From: Exiguobacterium sp. s124
GTDB lineage: Bacteria > Bacillota > Bacilli > Exiguobacteriales > Exiguobacteriaceae
Reading direction: 5' to 3'
Assembly: GCF_018617485.1 (NCBI RefSeq)
Contig: NZ_JACSKH010000003.1
Coordinates: 143,172-207,171, forward strand
DNA length: 64,000 nt
Made by a program: the position numbers and the translations under genes. Positions 45,970 to 56,086 of this stretch are shown in pieces; within the stretch, counting starts at the first letter, position 1, and each line of letters begins with the position of its first letter. A model generated the notes under the pieces. That model made no database searches, had not been told where the DNA came from, and saw only the letters and a list, made by a program, of their open reading frames with translations.

Positions 45970-47712
45970 TCATCGCAAAATCGCAGGAAATAGTACTTGT
46001 TTTTTCATCACTTCATAAATACCGAGTGGAGTCGCCCGAACGTACGGCAAGTGTGTGGATGCTAAAAACAGTAACGTGTAAATCGGATCTTCGAACTGAT
46101 ACCCCCGTGACACAAGCTCTTCACGTAGTTGTTTCTCTTGACCGATGAGCGTCTCGAGCGGCTCTGTCGAGGTCATGCCGCAAAGCGGTAACGGAATTTC
46201 AGCAACGATTTCTCCTTTGTCGACAAGGACGATTCCTCCTCCGAGTTCGTTCATCCGTTCAAATGCCTGTAACATGTCCTGTTTACATTTTCCTAAAATC
46301 AAATAGTCTCCGCTAATTGAGTACGAACTGACGAGACCGCCGAAGTCTTTCGCAAATCCTTTCAGAACCGTGTTCAATCGCCACTTTCCTTCTTTATCAA
46401 GTAACATCAAGAACGATTCATCCTCATCGCGCGGCAATTCGTCTTGACCTGTATCGTGCTTGATTTTAAACAGTTTCATGATGACCGAGTTGATCATGTC
46501 GAGACCGACGGGCATGCTGAACGACAAATCTTGCGGTGTCAATTCAATCGAGACGTCTGTCGACGGCATCTTGTCGAGTACCGCTTCCACCAATTCGTTC
46601 GGGAACAAGGACACACCATCTCGAAAAATCCATTGCCCTTTCGCGATGACAGCCGACGGGCGTGGTTCCTCGATTGCGTCAAGAATGTTCAGATGGGCGA
46701 TACGACCTGGAGCAATCGAACCGAGAATATGATCGAGATCGAAATGACGCGCTACATTGTGAGACACAATCCGATACGCTTCGATTGCAGGTAACCCTTC
46801 TTCCATTAAAATGCGAACGAGAGCGTCCTGCATCCCGTCTTCATAAAAGCCAGGGGTCGAACCGTCCGTCGTCACCATGAGATGATCGAATGCGGTTAAT
46901 CCGTTCGCGAGCAGGTCACGAATCATTCCCGGTAGGTCCGGTCGAATCGAAGAATGACGAAGTGTCGTCGTGTAGCCCAGTTCGAGTCGGCTAAGCGCCT
47001 CTTCCGCTGTCATCGCCTCATGGTCGCTGTGAACACCCATCAACGCCATTTTAGTCAATGTCTTTGGTGAGGCACCCGGAAAGTGTCCTTCGACCGGTAA
47101 ACCACATGTCTCTGCGTCAAGCATCCACTGAAGCATTTCATCATCGCCCTTCAAGGCGCGTGGCCATGCTGTCAGTTCTCCGGCCATCACGACGTCAGGA
47201 TGATTGAACCATTCGTGAACCCGTTCTGAATCGACGGCGACACTCTCACGATCGAGCTCGGTCTGCGTGTCGAGTCTTGCCCACCAATACGTGCTTGTTG
47301 GCAACTGTTGAATCGCCTCAAGCTGCGCAAACGCTTGCTCTTTTTCTTGTAAAAAAAGAAGCATGTTGTCGTTGACGAGCGTCGTCGTTCCGCGCTCTCC
47401 TGCGTACTTAGACAACGTCGCCGGATTGTATAATTGAAATGGATGAGCGTGAGGCTCGATATAACCAGGTACAATATACTTTCCTGACACATCGACCGTC
47501 TCGACCGCCGATTCTGGTAGATCTGGACCGACATATACGATACGGTCTCCCTCAATCCAAATGTTCGCCGTTTTCCATTGTTTCACGTATACGTTCAAAT
47601 ACGTCGCGTTTTGTAAGACGAGCGAAGGTGGTCGTACTCGATCTACGACTTCAAGTTGCGAACGAATCATCACTTTAGACCACGGTGCCCGCGCCGTTCT
47701 TTTTGTTGGCAT
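45970..47712 (-). CDS. yerA: Adenine deaminase-like amidohydrolase YerA
   Basis: The 580-residue protein is the same length as Bacillus YerA as I recall it. The start is ATG at 47712 behind AGGGAGGA; a longer reading runs through the promoter and cre region. The amidohydrolase pattern is seen in VPGYIEPHAHPFQLYNP (metal site), VNDNMLLF, EGHFPGASP, GVHSDHEAM and IAPGRIAHLNILD. The metal motif lacks the HVHIESS form found in the true adenine deaminase at 8589-10298, so the substrate may differ. Confidence 0.85.
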   Translation of the reverse strand: MPTKRTARAPWSKVMIRSQLEVVDRVRPPSLVLQNATYLNVYVKQWKTANIWIEGDRIVYVGPDLPESAVETVDVSGKYIVPGYIEPHAHPFQLYNPATLSKYAGERGTTTLVNDNMLLFLQEKEQAFAQLEAIQQLPTSTYWWARLDTQTELDRESVAVDSERVHEWFNHPDVVMAGELTAWPRALKGDDEMLQWMLDAETCGLPVEGHFPGASPKTLTKMALMGVHSDHEAMTAEEALSRLELGYTTTLRHSSIRPDLPGMIRDLLANGLTAFDHLMVTTDGSTPGFYEDGMQDALVRILMEEGLPAIEAYRIVSHNVARHFDLDHILGSIAPGRIAHLNILDAIEEPRPSAVIAKGQWIFRDGVSLFPNELVEAVLDKMPSTDVSIELTPQDLSFSMPVGLDMINSVIMKLFKIKHDTGQDELPRDEDESFLMLLDKEGKWRLNTVLKGFAKDFGGLVSSYSISGDYLILGKCKQDMLQAFERMNELGGGIVLVDKGEIVAEIPLPLCGMTSTEPLETLIGQEKQLREELVSRGYQFEDPIYTLLFLASTHLPYVRATPLGIYEVMKKQVLFPAILR

Positions 47713-47760
47713 CGAACCCAATCCTCCCTTTTCCCTTTCAATGCTATTAAGAAATAGTTT

Positions 47761-47774
47761 TGAAAGCGTTTTCT
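47761..47774 (+). promoter_or_regulatory. Candidate cre (CcpA) site in the yerA leader
   Basis: TGAAAGCGTTTTCT matches the cre consensus. It lies about 55 bases downstream of the yerA -10 and 49 bases upstream of the start codon, a place where bound CcpA would block elongation. Confidence 0.5.
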
Positions 47775-47827
47775 TTCCCTGTTTCAAGTTTACCTTTTCT
47801 CTGAAAGGGTCGCAAGTTATGTTCCCT

Positions 47828-47857
47828 ATTGTAACAAATTTCACATATATTTTTCAC
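47828..47857 (-). promoter_or_regulatory. Extended -10 promoter of yerA
   Basis: On the minus strand TGTTACAAT (47836-47828) is an extended -10. A weak -35-like GTGAAA lies 18 bases upstream. Confidence 0.5.
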
Positions 47858-47890
47858 AAAAAAGGCGGCTCTTCGCATGAAGAGTCGCCT
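47857..47890 (-). terminator. Terminator of the CHASE4-GGDEF-EAL gene
   Basis: On the minus strand AGGCGACTCTTC / GAAGAGCCGCCT with loop ATGC is followed by six T. Confidence 0.87.
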
Positions 47891-47893
47891 ACG

Positions 47894-50179
47894 TCAAATT
47901 TGGGTGATCACCGTTTTACGTAAATAGTGATGCAACTGTTCCATCGGAATCGGTTTACTGTAATGATATCCCTGGATGAGCGAACCACTATATTCTAATA
48001 CGAATGCTAACTGTTCTGGTCGTTCGACCCCTTCCGTAACGATATCGAGGCCGAGTGTATGGAACGTTTGATATAAACCTTCTAACAACGCACGATCAAA
48101 CTTATTCTCCGGAATCCCTTTGACGAAGTTCTGGTCGATTTTAATGATATCGAGACGTAGGGACTGAAGGTAAGATAGCGATGACGTGCCGACACCAAAA
48201 TCATCAAGCGATATTTTGACACCGATTGTCTTCAACGCTTGAATGAACTGTTGAAGTTCATATACATTCCCACCGACTTCGCTCTCTGTGATTTCTACAT
48301 GCAATCGATGAGGCGGAAAACTCGTTGTGGCGAGCGTTTCTTCCAGCGCCTCTAAAAACGATCCATCTAAAATCTGGCGTTTCGATACATTGACAGACAA
48401 AAATAAATCAAAGCGTTCCGCATAGTCTTGAATCTCTGTGATGGCTCGGACGAGTACCCATCTCCCCACATCTGAGATGAGTCCGAGTTGTTCTGCGACG
48501 GGAATAAAAATGCCCGGTGAAACGAAACCTTTTTGAGGGTGGTTCCAACGAATCAATGCCTCCACCCCTCTCACTTGAAACGGTTTCGGGGAAACGATTG
48601 GTTGATAGTACAGTTCAAATTCATCGTGACGTAGCGCATATCGTAAATCTCGCTCCATCTCGAGTGCCTGCAAGTAATGGCTTCCATCCTCGATGTCCTG
48701 ATACGTAAGGATGTTGTCTTTCCCTGATGCCTTGACTTCGTGTAAGACGACGTCGAGACGCGCCATCATGACCTCGTATGAATGATGGGACGGTTCCAAC
48801 TCATCGATTCCGATACTTAATGTCAGATGATTCATTCCTTGCTTCAAACCCCATTCTCTCAAATCCTTCACCAATTGATTCGCAACAATCAGTAACTCTT
48901 CGGTCGCCCATCCGGGATGAATCATAATAAACTCATCGGCCCCAATCCGCGCAACAAAACCTTCCTCTTTGTAAAACATTAACCGAGATGCAAAGAAGGT
49001 CAGCATCGCATCACCTGTCCGTTGACCGAACTGGTCGTTAATCCGTCGGAAGTTATCGAGGTCAATCCCCATCACCCCGATCGAACGAGAAGTATCCGGT
49101 ATATTCATAAACATGTCTTCGACGGCCAAACGGTTCGGAAGACGTGTCAAGGAATCTCGAAAGGCACGTGTCAACGACTCTTTCTGTGTCTGTTCCAGCG
49201 CATCGAGCACTTCGTTCATACTGATGGCCATCTCTTCGATTTCATCCCGCTGGCTCGAGTTTAAGCGAATTCGTAAACGACTGTTTCGCTCTTTCGTGAT
49301 CCACTTCAATTCTTTGACGATGGCCATTAATCGTTTCGTGATGATTTGGTTCACGGTCCAAAACAATGTCAACAACAGACCAAGACCGAGGACCAATAGC
49401 CCGAGCATGCCTGTTTCAAGCATCGTCTGCGTGTTGGTATAGTACGTACGCTTCACTGAGAAATTGACTTCCCAGTTCGCATCTTGATAGACCGACTGCA
49501 GTGGTAACGAGACACGGGCAAACTGATTGTCTTGTTCAATCGTTAACCGTTGATGCGAAAGCGGACTGATGGATAATTTCGTTTTTGCCTGTACACTTAA
49601 AGCCGCCATGAAGTCCGGACCAATTTTTTGAATCAGGACAAGCGTCCCTCCCGGCTCGCCTGTTCCATCACTTTTCACAATCGGATGGCTCATGAAGACG
49701 ACGGGACCATAGTCGGTACCATATACCGCGCTTTGTGTGACTCCAGACGAGTTGACGTATCGCACCAGTTCGTTCAGGAAAACATTCTTTTCTTCTATAT
49801 TGTCCAATTCATAAAATTGATTGAATTCGGAGTAGACAACCTCTTGATTTTGGTCGAGGAAAATCATCGCCCCGACTCCTAAATTGTCGAGCGTTTCTTC
49901 CCCCATATTATTTTCGATAAAGGCATCGTTTTTGTTTTGTACGAAATCGTAAGCGTTCGTCCAAACCGACCAGTCGACAAGTATGCGTTCGAGTGTGCTT
50001 CGATGATTGGCGAACACTTCTGACACGCTCTCGATTTGATCGCGGGTCATCGCCTGATCCTGCTCAATGCTCTTTTCTACAAAATACGGTTTGATGACAA
50101 ACAGAATGACACCAATGAAGAGTACGATGTTAACGGCAATCGCAATGAATAATTTTGTTTGAACACGCAGGTCGACCAC
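47894..50179 (-). CDS. Membrane CHASE4-HAMP-GGDEF-EAL c-di-GMP enzyme
   Basis: The 761-residue protein has an N-terminal helix (about 8-30), an extracytoplasmic CHASE4-type sensor (about 35-240, with DWSVWTNAYDFV), a second helix (about 253-275), HAMP (about 278-330), GGDEF (about 345-505; motif reads RIGADEF, with IDLDNFRRIND) and EAL (about 515-755; VEALIRW, EITESE, SLDDFGVG, IKIDQNFV, TEGVE). Both enzymatic halves look largely intact, though GADEF is a variant. The start is uncertain: GTG at 50179, or a CTG at 50170 that is better spaced to AGAGGG. Upstream codons fall in the purD terminator. Confidence 0.85.
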   Translation of the reverse strand: MVDLRVQTKLFIAIAVNIVLFIGVILFVIKPYFVEKSIEQDQAMTRDQIESVSEVFANHRSTLERILVDWSVWTNAYDFVQNKNDAFIENNMGEETLDNLGVGAMIFLDQNQEVVYSEFNQFYELDNIEEKNVFLNELVRYVNSSGVTQSAVYGTDYGPVVFMSHPIVKSDGTGEPGGTLVLIQKIGPDFMAALSVQAKTKLSISPLSHQRLTIEQDNQFARVSLPLQSVYQDANWEVNFSVKRTYYTNTQTMLETGMLGLLVLGLGLLLTLFWTVNQIITKRLMAIVKELKWITKERNSRLRIRLNSSQRDEIEEMAISMNEVLDALEQTQKESLTRAFRDSLTRLPNRLAVEDMFMNIPDTSRSIGVMGIDLDNFRRINDQFGQRTGDAMLTFFASRLMFYKEEGFVARIGADEFIMIHPGWATEELLIVANQLVKDLREWGLKQGMNHLTLSIGIDELEPSHHSYEVMMARLDVVLHEVKASGKDNILTYQDIEDGSHYLQALEMERDLRYALRHDEFELYYQPIVSPKPFQVRGVEALIRWNHPQKGFVSPGIFIPVAEQLGLISDVGRWVLVRAITEIQDYAERFDLFLSVNVSKRQILDGSFLEALEETLATTSFPPHRLHVEITESEVGGNVYELQQFIQALKTIGVKISLDDFGVGTSSLSYLQSLRLDIIKIDQNFVKGIPENKFDRALLEGLYQTFHTLGLDIVTEGVERPEQLAFVLEYSGSLIQGYHYSKPIPMEQLHHYLRKTVITQI

Positions 50180-50242
50180 CCTCTTTCTACAAACTACTTT
50201 AATATTGTAGAACAGGATATCGGGATTTCCTTTTTTTCGCAT

Positions 50243-50271
50243 GAAAAAAAGGATGGGTTGACCCATCCTTT
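50243..50271 (-). terminator. Terminator of the purine operon
   Basis: On the minus strand AAAGGATGGGT / ACCCATCCTTT is followed by further T. It overlaps the purD stop codon. Confidence 0.87.
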
Positions 50272-51523
50272 AAATAATCTGTGTAAACGCTCGCGACCCG
50301 ATGTCCGTTCGATGGAACGTCTTCGGCAAATCGAGTTGTTCAATCGCTTCATATACGACTGTCTTCGCTTCAAGTAACGTCGGTTTCGTCGCGGTAACGA
50401 CGAGCAAGCGGCCACCGTTCCCAATGACTTGACCTTCCTGTTGTACAGTCCCCGCATGAAAGACGAGAACGTCCTTCGGGAGCGCCTCAAACCCAGACAA
50501 CACTTGCCCTGTGACAGGTCGATCCGGATAACCCTTCGCTGCGATGACGACACCCATCGTATACCCATCAATCCATTCAATCGGATACGTTTCTTGACGG
50601 ACGACCGCTTGAATCACTTCAAGGAGTGGTGATGTCAAATTCGGTAAGATGACTTCCGTTTCCGGGTCACCGAAGCGCGCATTGAATTCGATCACTTTTG
50701 GACCAGTCGATGTCAAGATAAGACCAGCATACAAGAATCCCTCAAACGGCGTCCCTCGTTTGACCATCGTTTGAGCGAGCGGTTCTAACACCGTCTTCAC
50801 CGCTTCTTCGTATACATGCTCTGCTAGATGCGGCATCGGACTGTAAGCACCCATACCGCCCGTATTCGGTCCCTGGTCACCGTCATAAGCACGTTTATGA
50901 TCCTGAGACGTAATCATCGGAATGACACGCTCTCCCGAGACGAATGCCATGAGTGAAAACTCTTCCCCATCAAGGAACTCTTCGATGACGACCTGTGATT
51001 GTTGTCCGAATTTATCCGTCGTGAAAATATCACGTACAGCCGATTCCGCCTCTTCCACCGTGAATGCGACCGTGACACCTTTCCCCGCAGCTAGTCCATC
51101 CGCCTTGACGACGAGCGGCGCCCCAAGCTTTTGGATATAGGTGAGCGCCGACTCTGCGTCCGTAAACGCCTCATACGCCGCCGTCGGGATGCCCGCCTCC
51201 ATCATGACCTCTTTTGCGAACGCCTTGCTTCCTTCGAGCAAGGCCGCAGCTTTCGTCGGTCCGAAGATGTTCAGTCCTTTGGCACGGAACGTATCGACGA
51301 CCCCTGCCATCAAGGAAGATTCCGGTCCGACAATCGTCCACTCGATGTCCGTCTCTTCTGCAAACTGAGCGAGCGCCTCGACGTCCGTCTCATTGATCGA
51401 CACAGACGTCATGCCTTCCATAAAGTCATTACCTGGTGCAACGAAGACGTGATGTCCGTCTTGTTTTAATTTCCATGCGAGCGCATGCTCGCGTCCTCCT
51501 CGACCGATGACCATTACGTTCAT
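50270..51523 (-). CDS. purD: Phosphoribosylamine-glycine ligase
   Basis: The 417-residue ATP-grasp enzyme makes GAR from phosphoribosylamine and glycine. GRGGREHALAWKL at the N-terminus binds nucleotide. SPLVVKADG-like KLGAPLVVKADGLAAGKGV, GPNTGGMGAYSP and FNARFGDPETEVIL are diagnostic. It is last in the pur operon, 14 bases after purH. Confidence 0.97.
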   Translation of the reverse strand: MNVMVIGRGGREHALAWKLKQDGHHVFVAPGNDFMEGMTSVSINETDVEALAQFAEETDIEWTIVGPESSLMAGVVDTFRAKGLNIFGPTKAAALLEGSKAFAKEVMMEAGIPTAAYEAFTDAESALTYIQKLGAPLVVKADGLAAGKGVTVAFTVEEAESAVRDIFTTDKFGQQSQVVIEEFLDGEEFSLMAFVSGERVIPMITSQDHKRAYDGDQGPNTGGMGAYSPMPHLAEHVYEEAVKTVLEPLAQTMVKRGTPFEGFLYAGLILTSTGPKVIEFNARFGDPETEVILPNLTSPLLEVIQAVVRQETYPIEWIDGYTMGVVIAAKGYPDRPVTGQVLSGFEALPKDVLVFHAGTVQQEGQVIGNGGRLLVVTATKPTLLEAKTVVYEAIEQLDLPKTFHRTDIGSRAFTQII

Positions 51524-51537
51524 GACGCGAACCCCTC

Positions 51538-53058
51538 TCAGTGTTTGAAATGTCTGACGGATGTGAATACCATCGTGATCCCATGACGATTTGCCGCTTC
51601 AATCGATTCGGCATCGCGAATCGACCCACCTGGTTGGATGATGGCTGTAATGCCTGCCGCCGCTGCCGCCTCGACCGTGTCTGCCATTGGGAAGAACGCG
51701 TCACTTCCAAGCGCTGCACCTGTCGCGCGTTCACCGGCTTGTTCGAAAGCAATTTTTGCAGCTCCGACACGGTTCATCTGCCCTGCTCCGATTCCAATCG
51801 TCGTCTCATCTTTCGCTACGACAATGGCGTTCGACTTCACATGTTTGACGACACGCCATGCGAGTTTCAAATCTTCCCATTCGGATGCAGTCGGGCGACG
51901 GTCCGTCACGATTTGGCACGCGGCGTCGTCGAGCGTCATGTCATCTCCATCTTGGACGAGTAATCCTCCAGCGACAGCCGTTAAGCGCATCCCTGTCATT
52001 TGACCCATATCCAACGTTAACAAACGAAGATTCTTCTTCTCTTTCAATCGTTCAAGTGCTGCCTCACTAAAGGATGGGGCAATGATGATCTCTAAAAAGA
52101 TGTTGCGAAGGGCGTCTGCTGTTTCTAAATCGACTTCGCGGTTCAGGGCAACAATCCCGCCAAAAATAGAAACCGGGTCGGCCGCATGTGCACGTTCGAA
52201 CGCCTGGTGAATCGTCCGTCCTACTGCGACACCACAAGGATTCATGTGTTTGACGACGACGGCAGCCGGTTCGTTCAATTCACTGAGTGCTTCAAGCGCC
52301 GCGTTCGTATCTTGAATGTTGTTATACGAAAGTTCTTTCCCGTGAAGCTGTGTTGCATTCGCAAGTGTCATCCCGTCATATAAAGGCGTCTTATAGAACG
52401 CTGCTTGTTGATGCGGATTCTCACCGTAGCGAAGGTCTTGAACTTTTTCATACGTGACCGTCAACTGTTCTGGGAAGGTTTCCCCGATTTGACGACCTAA
52501 ATAGTCGGCAATCAACGCATCGTAAGCAGCCGTATGACGGAATGCTTTCGTCGCAAGACGTTGACGTGTCTCAAACGATGTGCCGCCTCCACGTACCTCA
52601 TCTGCAACGAGTGTATAGTCACTTGGGTCGACGACGACCGTGACGCTCGCATGGTTTTTCGCAGCCGAACGCAACATGCTCGGTCCACCGATATCGATGT
52701 TTTCAATGGCTTCTTCATAAGTCGTGTTCTCTTTTGCAATCGTCTCTTTAAATGGATAGAGGTTGACGACCACGTAATCAATTGGCTCGATATCATGGTC
52801 TTTCATTTGTGCGACATGCGTCTCGAGGTCGCGACGCCCGAGCAATCCACCGTGAACGAGTGGGTGCAACGTCTTGACACGACCGTCTAACATCTCGGGA
52901 AACGATGTCACTTCAGAGATGTTTTTGACTGGTAAACCGGCTTGTTGGAGTGCCGCCTCGGTTCCTCCTGTCGAGATGAGTTCAATGCCCGCCTCATGCA
53001 AGACTTTTGCTAATTCCACAATCCCTGTTTTATCAGAAACACTTAATAATGCTCTCAC
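51538..53058 (-). CDS. purH: AICAR transformylase / IMP cyclohydrolase
   Basis: The 506-residue bifunctional enzyme performs the last two steps to IMP. The N-terminal cyclohydrolase domain (about 1-190) starts with [15 protein letters not shown] and contains STGGTEAAL. The C-terminal transformylase contains [13 protein letters not shown] and [13 protein letters not shown], with [13 protein letters not shown] [22 protein letters not shown]. It overlaps purN by 4 bases. Confidence 0.97.
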   Translation of the reverse strand: MRALLSVSDKTGIVELAKVLHEAGIELISTGGTEAALQQAGLPVKNISEVTSFPEMLDGRVKTLHPLVHGGLLGRRDLETHVAQMKDHDIEPIDYVVVNLYPFKETIAKENTTYEEAIENIDIGGPSMLRSAAKNHASVTVVVDPSDYTLVADEVRGGGTSFETRQRLATKAFRHTAAYDALIADYLGRQIGETFPEQLTVTYEKVQDLRYGENPHQQAAFYKTPLYDGMTLANATQLHGKELSYNNIQDTNAALEALSELNEPAAVVVKHMNPCGVAVGRTIHQAFERAHAADPVSIFGGIVALNREVDLETADALRNIFLEIIIAPSFSEAALERLKEKKNLRLLTLDMGQMTGMRLTAVAGGLLVQDGDDMTLDDAACQIVTDRRPTASEWEDLKLAWRVVKHVKSNAIVVAKDETTIGIGAGQMNRVGAAKIAFEQAGERATGAALGSDAFFPMADTVEAAAAAGITAIIQPGGSIRDAESIEAANRHGITMVFTSVRHFKH

Positions 53059-53633
53059 TTGAAAACCTCCTGTTGATTCAACACTTGTTGTAATACGCGC
53101 GGATACAGTTGATGTTCAATCGCTTGAATGCGTCGTGTCGCCTCAGTACGATCGCATCCTTCAATCTCTACAGTCTCTTGTGCGATGATGGGACCTGTGT
53201 CCATCCCCGCATCCACATAATGAACCGTCACGCCACTCGTAGGCACCTTAGCGTCAAGTGCCTGACCGATCGCGTCTTTCCCCGGAAACGCAGGTAAGAG
53301 CGAGGGATGAATGTTAATGATTCGGTTCGGATATGCGGATAGTAACACATTTCCGATTAGGCGCATATACCCCGCCAACACAATATAGTCTACTTGAAGT
53401 GAATCGAGAAGAACGAGGATTTCTTCCTCGAACTCCTCTTTGGACGAATATGTTTTCGGCGTAAAAGAAAAGCTAGGGATGTTGTAACGCTCCGCACGAT
53501 CGAGAACCGTCGCTTCTGGTTTGTCCGTCACAAGCAACACGCATTCAGCTGATAATTGTCCATCGGCAATCGTCTTCCAAATGGCTTCGGCGTTACTCCC
53601 CGATCCTGACGCAAAGATGGCAAATCGCTTCAT
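53055..53633 (-). CDS. purN: Phosphoribosylglycinamide formyltransferase
   Basis: The 192-residue folate-dependent enzyme formylates [15 protein letters not shown] at residues 7-18 binds phosphate. ILAGYMRL-like [22 protein letters not shown] (catalytic Asn/His) and [17 protein letters not shown] are the core motifs. It overlaps both purH and purM by 4 bases. Confidence 0.97.
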   Translation of the reverse strand: MKRFAIFASGSGSNAEAIWKTIADGQLSAECVLLVTDKPEATVLDRAERYNIPSFSFTPKTYSSKEEFEEEILVLLDSLQVDYIVLAGYMRLIGNVLLSAYPNRIINIHPSLLPAFPGKDAIGQALDAKVPTSGVTVHYVDAGMDTGPIIAQETVEIEGCDRTEATRRIQAIEHQLYPRVLQQVLNQQEVFK

Positions 53634-54664
53634 TGGTCGACTCCTGAGATTCGGATTCCTGGACGACTCTCGACTTTCCCAATTCGATGCGCTGTCTCAC
53701 CGACACGTTCGAGCGCCGCTTCGACCACTTCTACATCTTCAGGACGTACCGTAATCATATAACCGATTCCCATGTTGAAGACGTTGAACATTTCCTGTTT
53801 CGAGATGTTCCCGACTTGTTCGAGCCAGTCGAATACAGGAAGACTTGGCCAATTGGATGCATCGAACGTGATCCCGTGTCCTTCCGGCAACATGCGAGGG
53901 ACATTCTCATAAAAGCCGCCGCCCGTAATATGTGCCATCCCTTGTACCTTCCCTGTCGAAATCGCCGCTTTCGCCGCTTCGGCATAAATTCGTGTCGGAA
54001 GTAGTAAGGCGTTCCCGAGTGTCGTATCAAGCATCGCAATCTCATCCGTGTATTGGAGGTGTTGCGCGTCGACGATATGCCGGACGAGGGAGAACCCGTT
54101 TGAATGGACACCTGAAGAAGCGAGTCCGAGTACAATGTCTCCTGCTTGAATCGTCGAACCGTCTAACAAGTTTTCCTTTTCAACGACTCCGACTGCAAAT
54201 CCGGCGATGTCGTACTCTCCATCTGGGTACATGCCAGGCATTTCAGCCGTTTCGCCACCGACAAGGGCGCAGCCTGCTTGGACACATCCTTCGGCGACAC
54301 CGGCGACGATACGCTCGAGTTTAGCTGGTTCAGCTTTTCCTGTTGCGATATAGTCGAGGAAATAGAGCGGTTCTGCTCCATGGACGAGGCAATCGTTGAC
54401 GCACATGGCGACGCAATCGATTCCAATCGTGTCATGTTGGTCGAGTGCGAAAGCCAACTTCAGCTTCGTCCCGACCCCATCGGTCCCACTCACGAGAATC
54501 GGATGTTTCATATTCATCGAGCCGAGATCAATCATCGCCCCGAAACTACCGAGACCTGTCATCACTTCCGGACGCATCGTCCGGGCGACATGACGTTTCA
54601 TGCGGGATACGGCCTCGTATCCTGCTTCTAAATTCACACCCGCTTGTTCGTATCGTACGCTCAT
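53630..54664 (-). CDS. purM: Phosphoribosylformylglycinamidine cyclo-ligase
   Basis: The 344-residue enzyme makes AIR by ATP-dependent ring closure. [45 protein letters not shown] and [15 protein letters not shown] are diagnostic. The start is ATG behind AAGGGGG, 12 bases after purF. Confidence 0.97.
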   Translation of the reverse strand: MSVRYEQAGVNLEAGYEAVSRMKRHVARTMRPEVMTGLGSFGAMIDLGSMNMKHPILVSGTDGVGTKLKLAFALDQHDTIGIDCVAMCVNDCLVHGAEPLYFLDYIATGKAEPAKLERIVAGVAEGCVQAGCALVGGETAEMPGMYPDGEYDIAGFAVGVVEKENLLDGSTIQAGDIVLGLASSGVHSNGFSLVRHIVDAQHLQYTDEIAMLDTTLGNALLLPTRIYAEAAKAAISTGKVQGMAHITGGGFYENVPRMLPEGHGITFDASNWPSLPVFDWLEQVGNISKQEMFNVFNMGIGYMITVRPEDVEVVEAALERVGETAHRIGKVESRPGIRISGVDQ

Positions 54665-54676
54665 CGGTTTTCCCCC

Positions 54677-56086
54677 TTAAGCCTTTGTCTCTGTCACGAG
54701 TTCTGCAAGTTCAGTCGGATATAGTCCAGTGAAGCATGCAGCACACTGCCCGCGTAGCGCTCCTTCGAATGGACGATCGATGGCTTCGACCGTTCCATCC
54801 AATGTGAGGAACGATAGTGAATCGGCACCAATCTCTTCTCTAATCTCTTCAACGGATTTGGTTGCCGCAATTAACTCTTCCTTCGTCGATGTATCAATTC
54901 CGTAATAGCACGGATGCTTGATAGGTGGAGACGTGATGCGCACATGCACTTCCGTCGCGCCTGCCTCTCTTAGCAACGTAACGATTCGGCGACTCGTCGT
55001 TCCTCGGACGATAGAATCATCGACCATGATGACCCGTTTCCCGTTCACGACACCGCGTAACGCCGACAACTTCATCTTCACGCCGCGCTCTCGTAATTCC
55101 TGAGACGGTTGAATAAAGGTCCGTCCGACATAACGATTCTTAATGAGTCCCATCTCGTATGGGATTCCGCTCGCTTCGGCGTAACCAATTGCCGCGGAAA
55201 TACTCGAGTCAGGTACACCCGTGACGACATCTGCTTCGACCGGCGCTTCTTCGAACATCTTTTTCCCCATGGCTTTACGCGCCGTATGCACGTTGATACC
55301 GTCGATAATCGAGTCTGGTCGTGAGAAGTAGATGTATTCCATCGAACACATCGCACGAACTGCCGCTTCACTGAAGCGTTCGGATGTGATGCCTTCACTC
55401 GTGATCATGAGTAGTTCCCCTGGTTCGACATCTCGGACGTACGTTGCTCCAACGACATCAAACGCACATGTCTCCGATGCGAAGACGTACGCACCGTCTT
55501 CTGTCTGTCCGAGTGACAAAGGACGTAATCCATGGACGTCGACTCCAACATAAAGCGCGTCTTCCGTCAAAAACAAGAAAGCGAACGCTCCCACGAGGCG
55601 AGCCAAACTATCCGCGATCCGTTCTTTCAACGAATTGCCACGACTTCGCTTAATCAAATGAGCTACAACTTCCGTGTCAGACGTCGTCTGGAAGATGGCA
55701 CCTTCCGCTTCGAGCATATGTTTTAATTCTGTCGCGTTCACGAGATTTCCGTTATGTGCCATCGCCAAATCACCTGTTAACGATTTGAAATGAAGTGGCT
55801 GAACGTTCTCTAGCGTGTTACCTCCCGCTGTCGAGTAACGCACGTGACCAATCGCATGATTCCCCGTGAGTGCGTCAAGTGACGTCTCATCAAACACCTC
55901 GGTGACGAGACCGAGTCCACGCTTCGCATGGAGACGTTCTCCATCCGCCGTTACGATTCCCGTTCCTTCTTGGCCACGGTGTTGCAAACTGTGAAGTCCG
56001 TAATAGGCGAGGTGTGAAGCTTCGATGTGACCGAACACACCGAAGACTCCACATTCCTCATTCATGCCTCGGATGTCATATAACAT
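54677..56086 (-). CDS. purF: Amidophosphoribosyltransferase
   Basis: The 469-residue enzyme starts purine synthesis by replacing the pyrophosphate of PRPP with an amino group from glutamine. The start is ATG at 56086 behind GAAGGAG. It carries an 11-residue propeptide before Cys12 (NEECGVFG), as in the Bacillus enzyme. Cysteines that bind the [4Fe-4S] cluster there are also present ([30 protein letters not shown]). The PRPP loop is [13 protein letters not shown]. It overlaps purL by 25 bases. Confidence 0.97.
   Translation of the reverse strand: MLYDIRGMNEECGVFGVFGHIEASHLAYYGLHSLQHRGQEGTGIVTADGERLHAKRGLGLVTEVFDETSLDALTGNHAIGHVRYSTAGGNTLENVQPLHFKSLTGDLAMAHNGNLVNATELKHMLEAEGAIFQTTSDTEVVAHLIKRSRGNSLKERIADSLARLVGAFAFLFLTEDALYVGVDVHGLRPLSLGQTEDGAYVFASETCAFDVVGATYVRDVEPGELLMITSEGITSERFSEAAVRAMCSMEYIYFSRPDSIIDGINVHTARKAMGKKMFEEAPVEADVVTGVPDSSISAAIGYAEASGIPYEMGLIKNRYVGRTFIQPSQELRERGVKMKLSALRGVVNGKRVIMVDDSIVRGTTSRRIVTLLREAGATEVHVRITSPPIKHPCYYGIDTSTKEELIAATKSVEEIREEIGADSLSFLTLDGTVEAIDRPFEGALRGQCAACFTGLYPTELAELVTETKA

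Noticed and set aside
47713..47844. N-terminal extension of yerA
   Set aside because: It contains the promoter and cre-like site. The ATG at 47712 gives the known family length.
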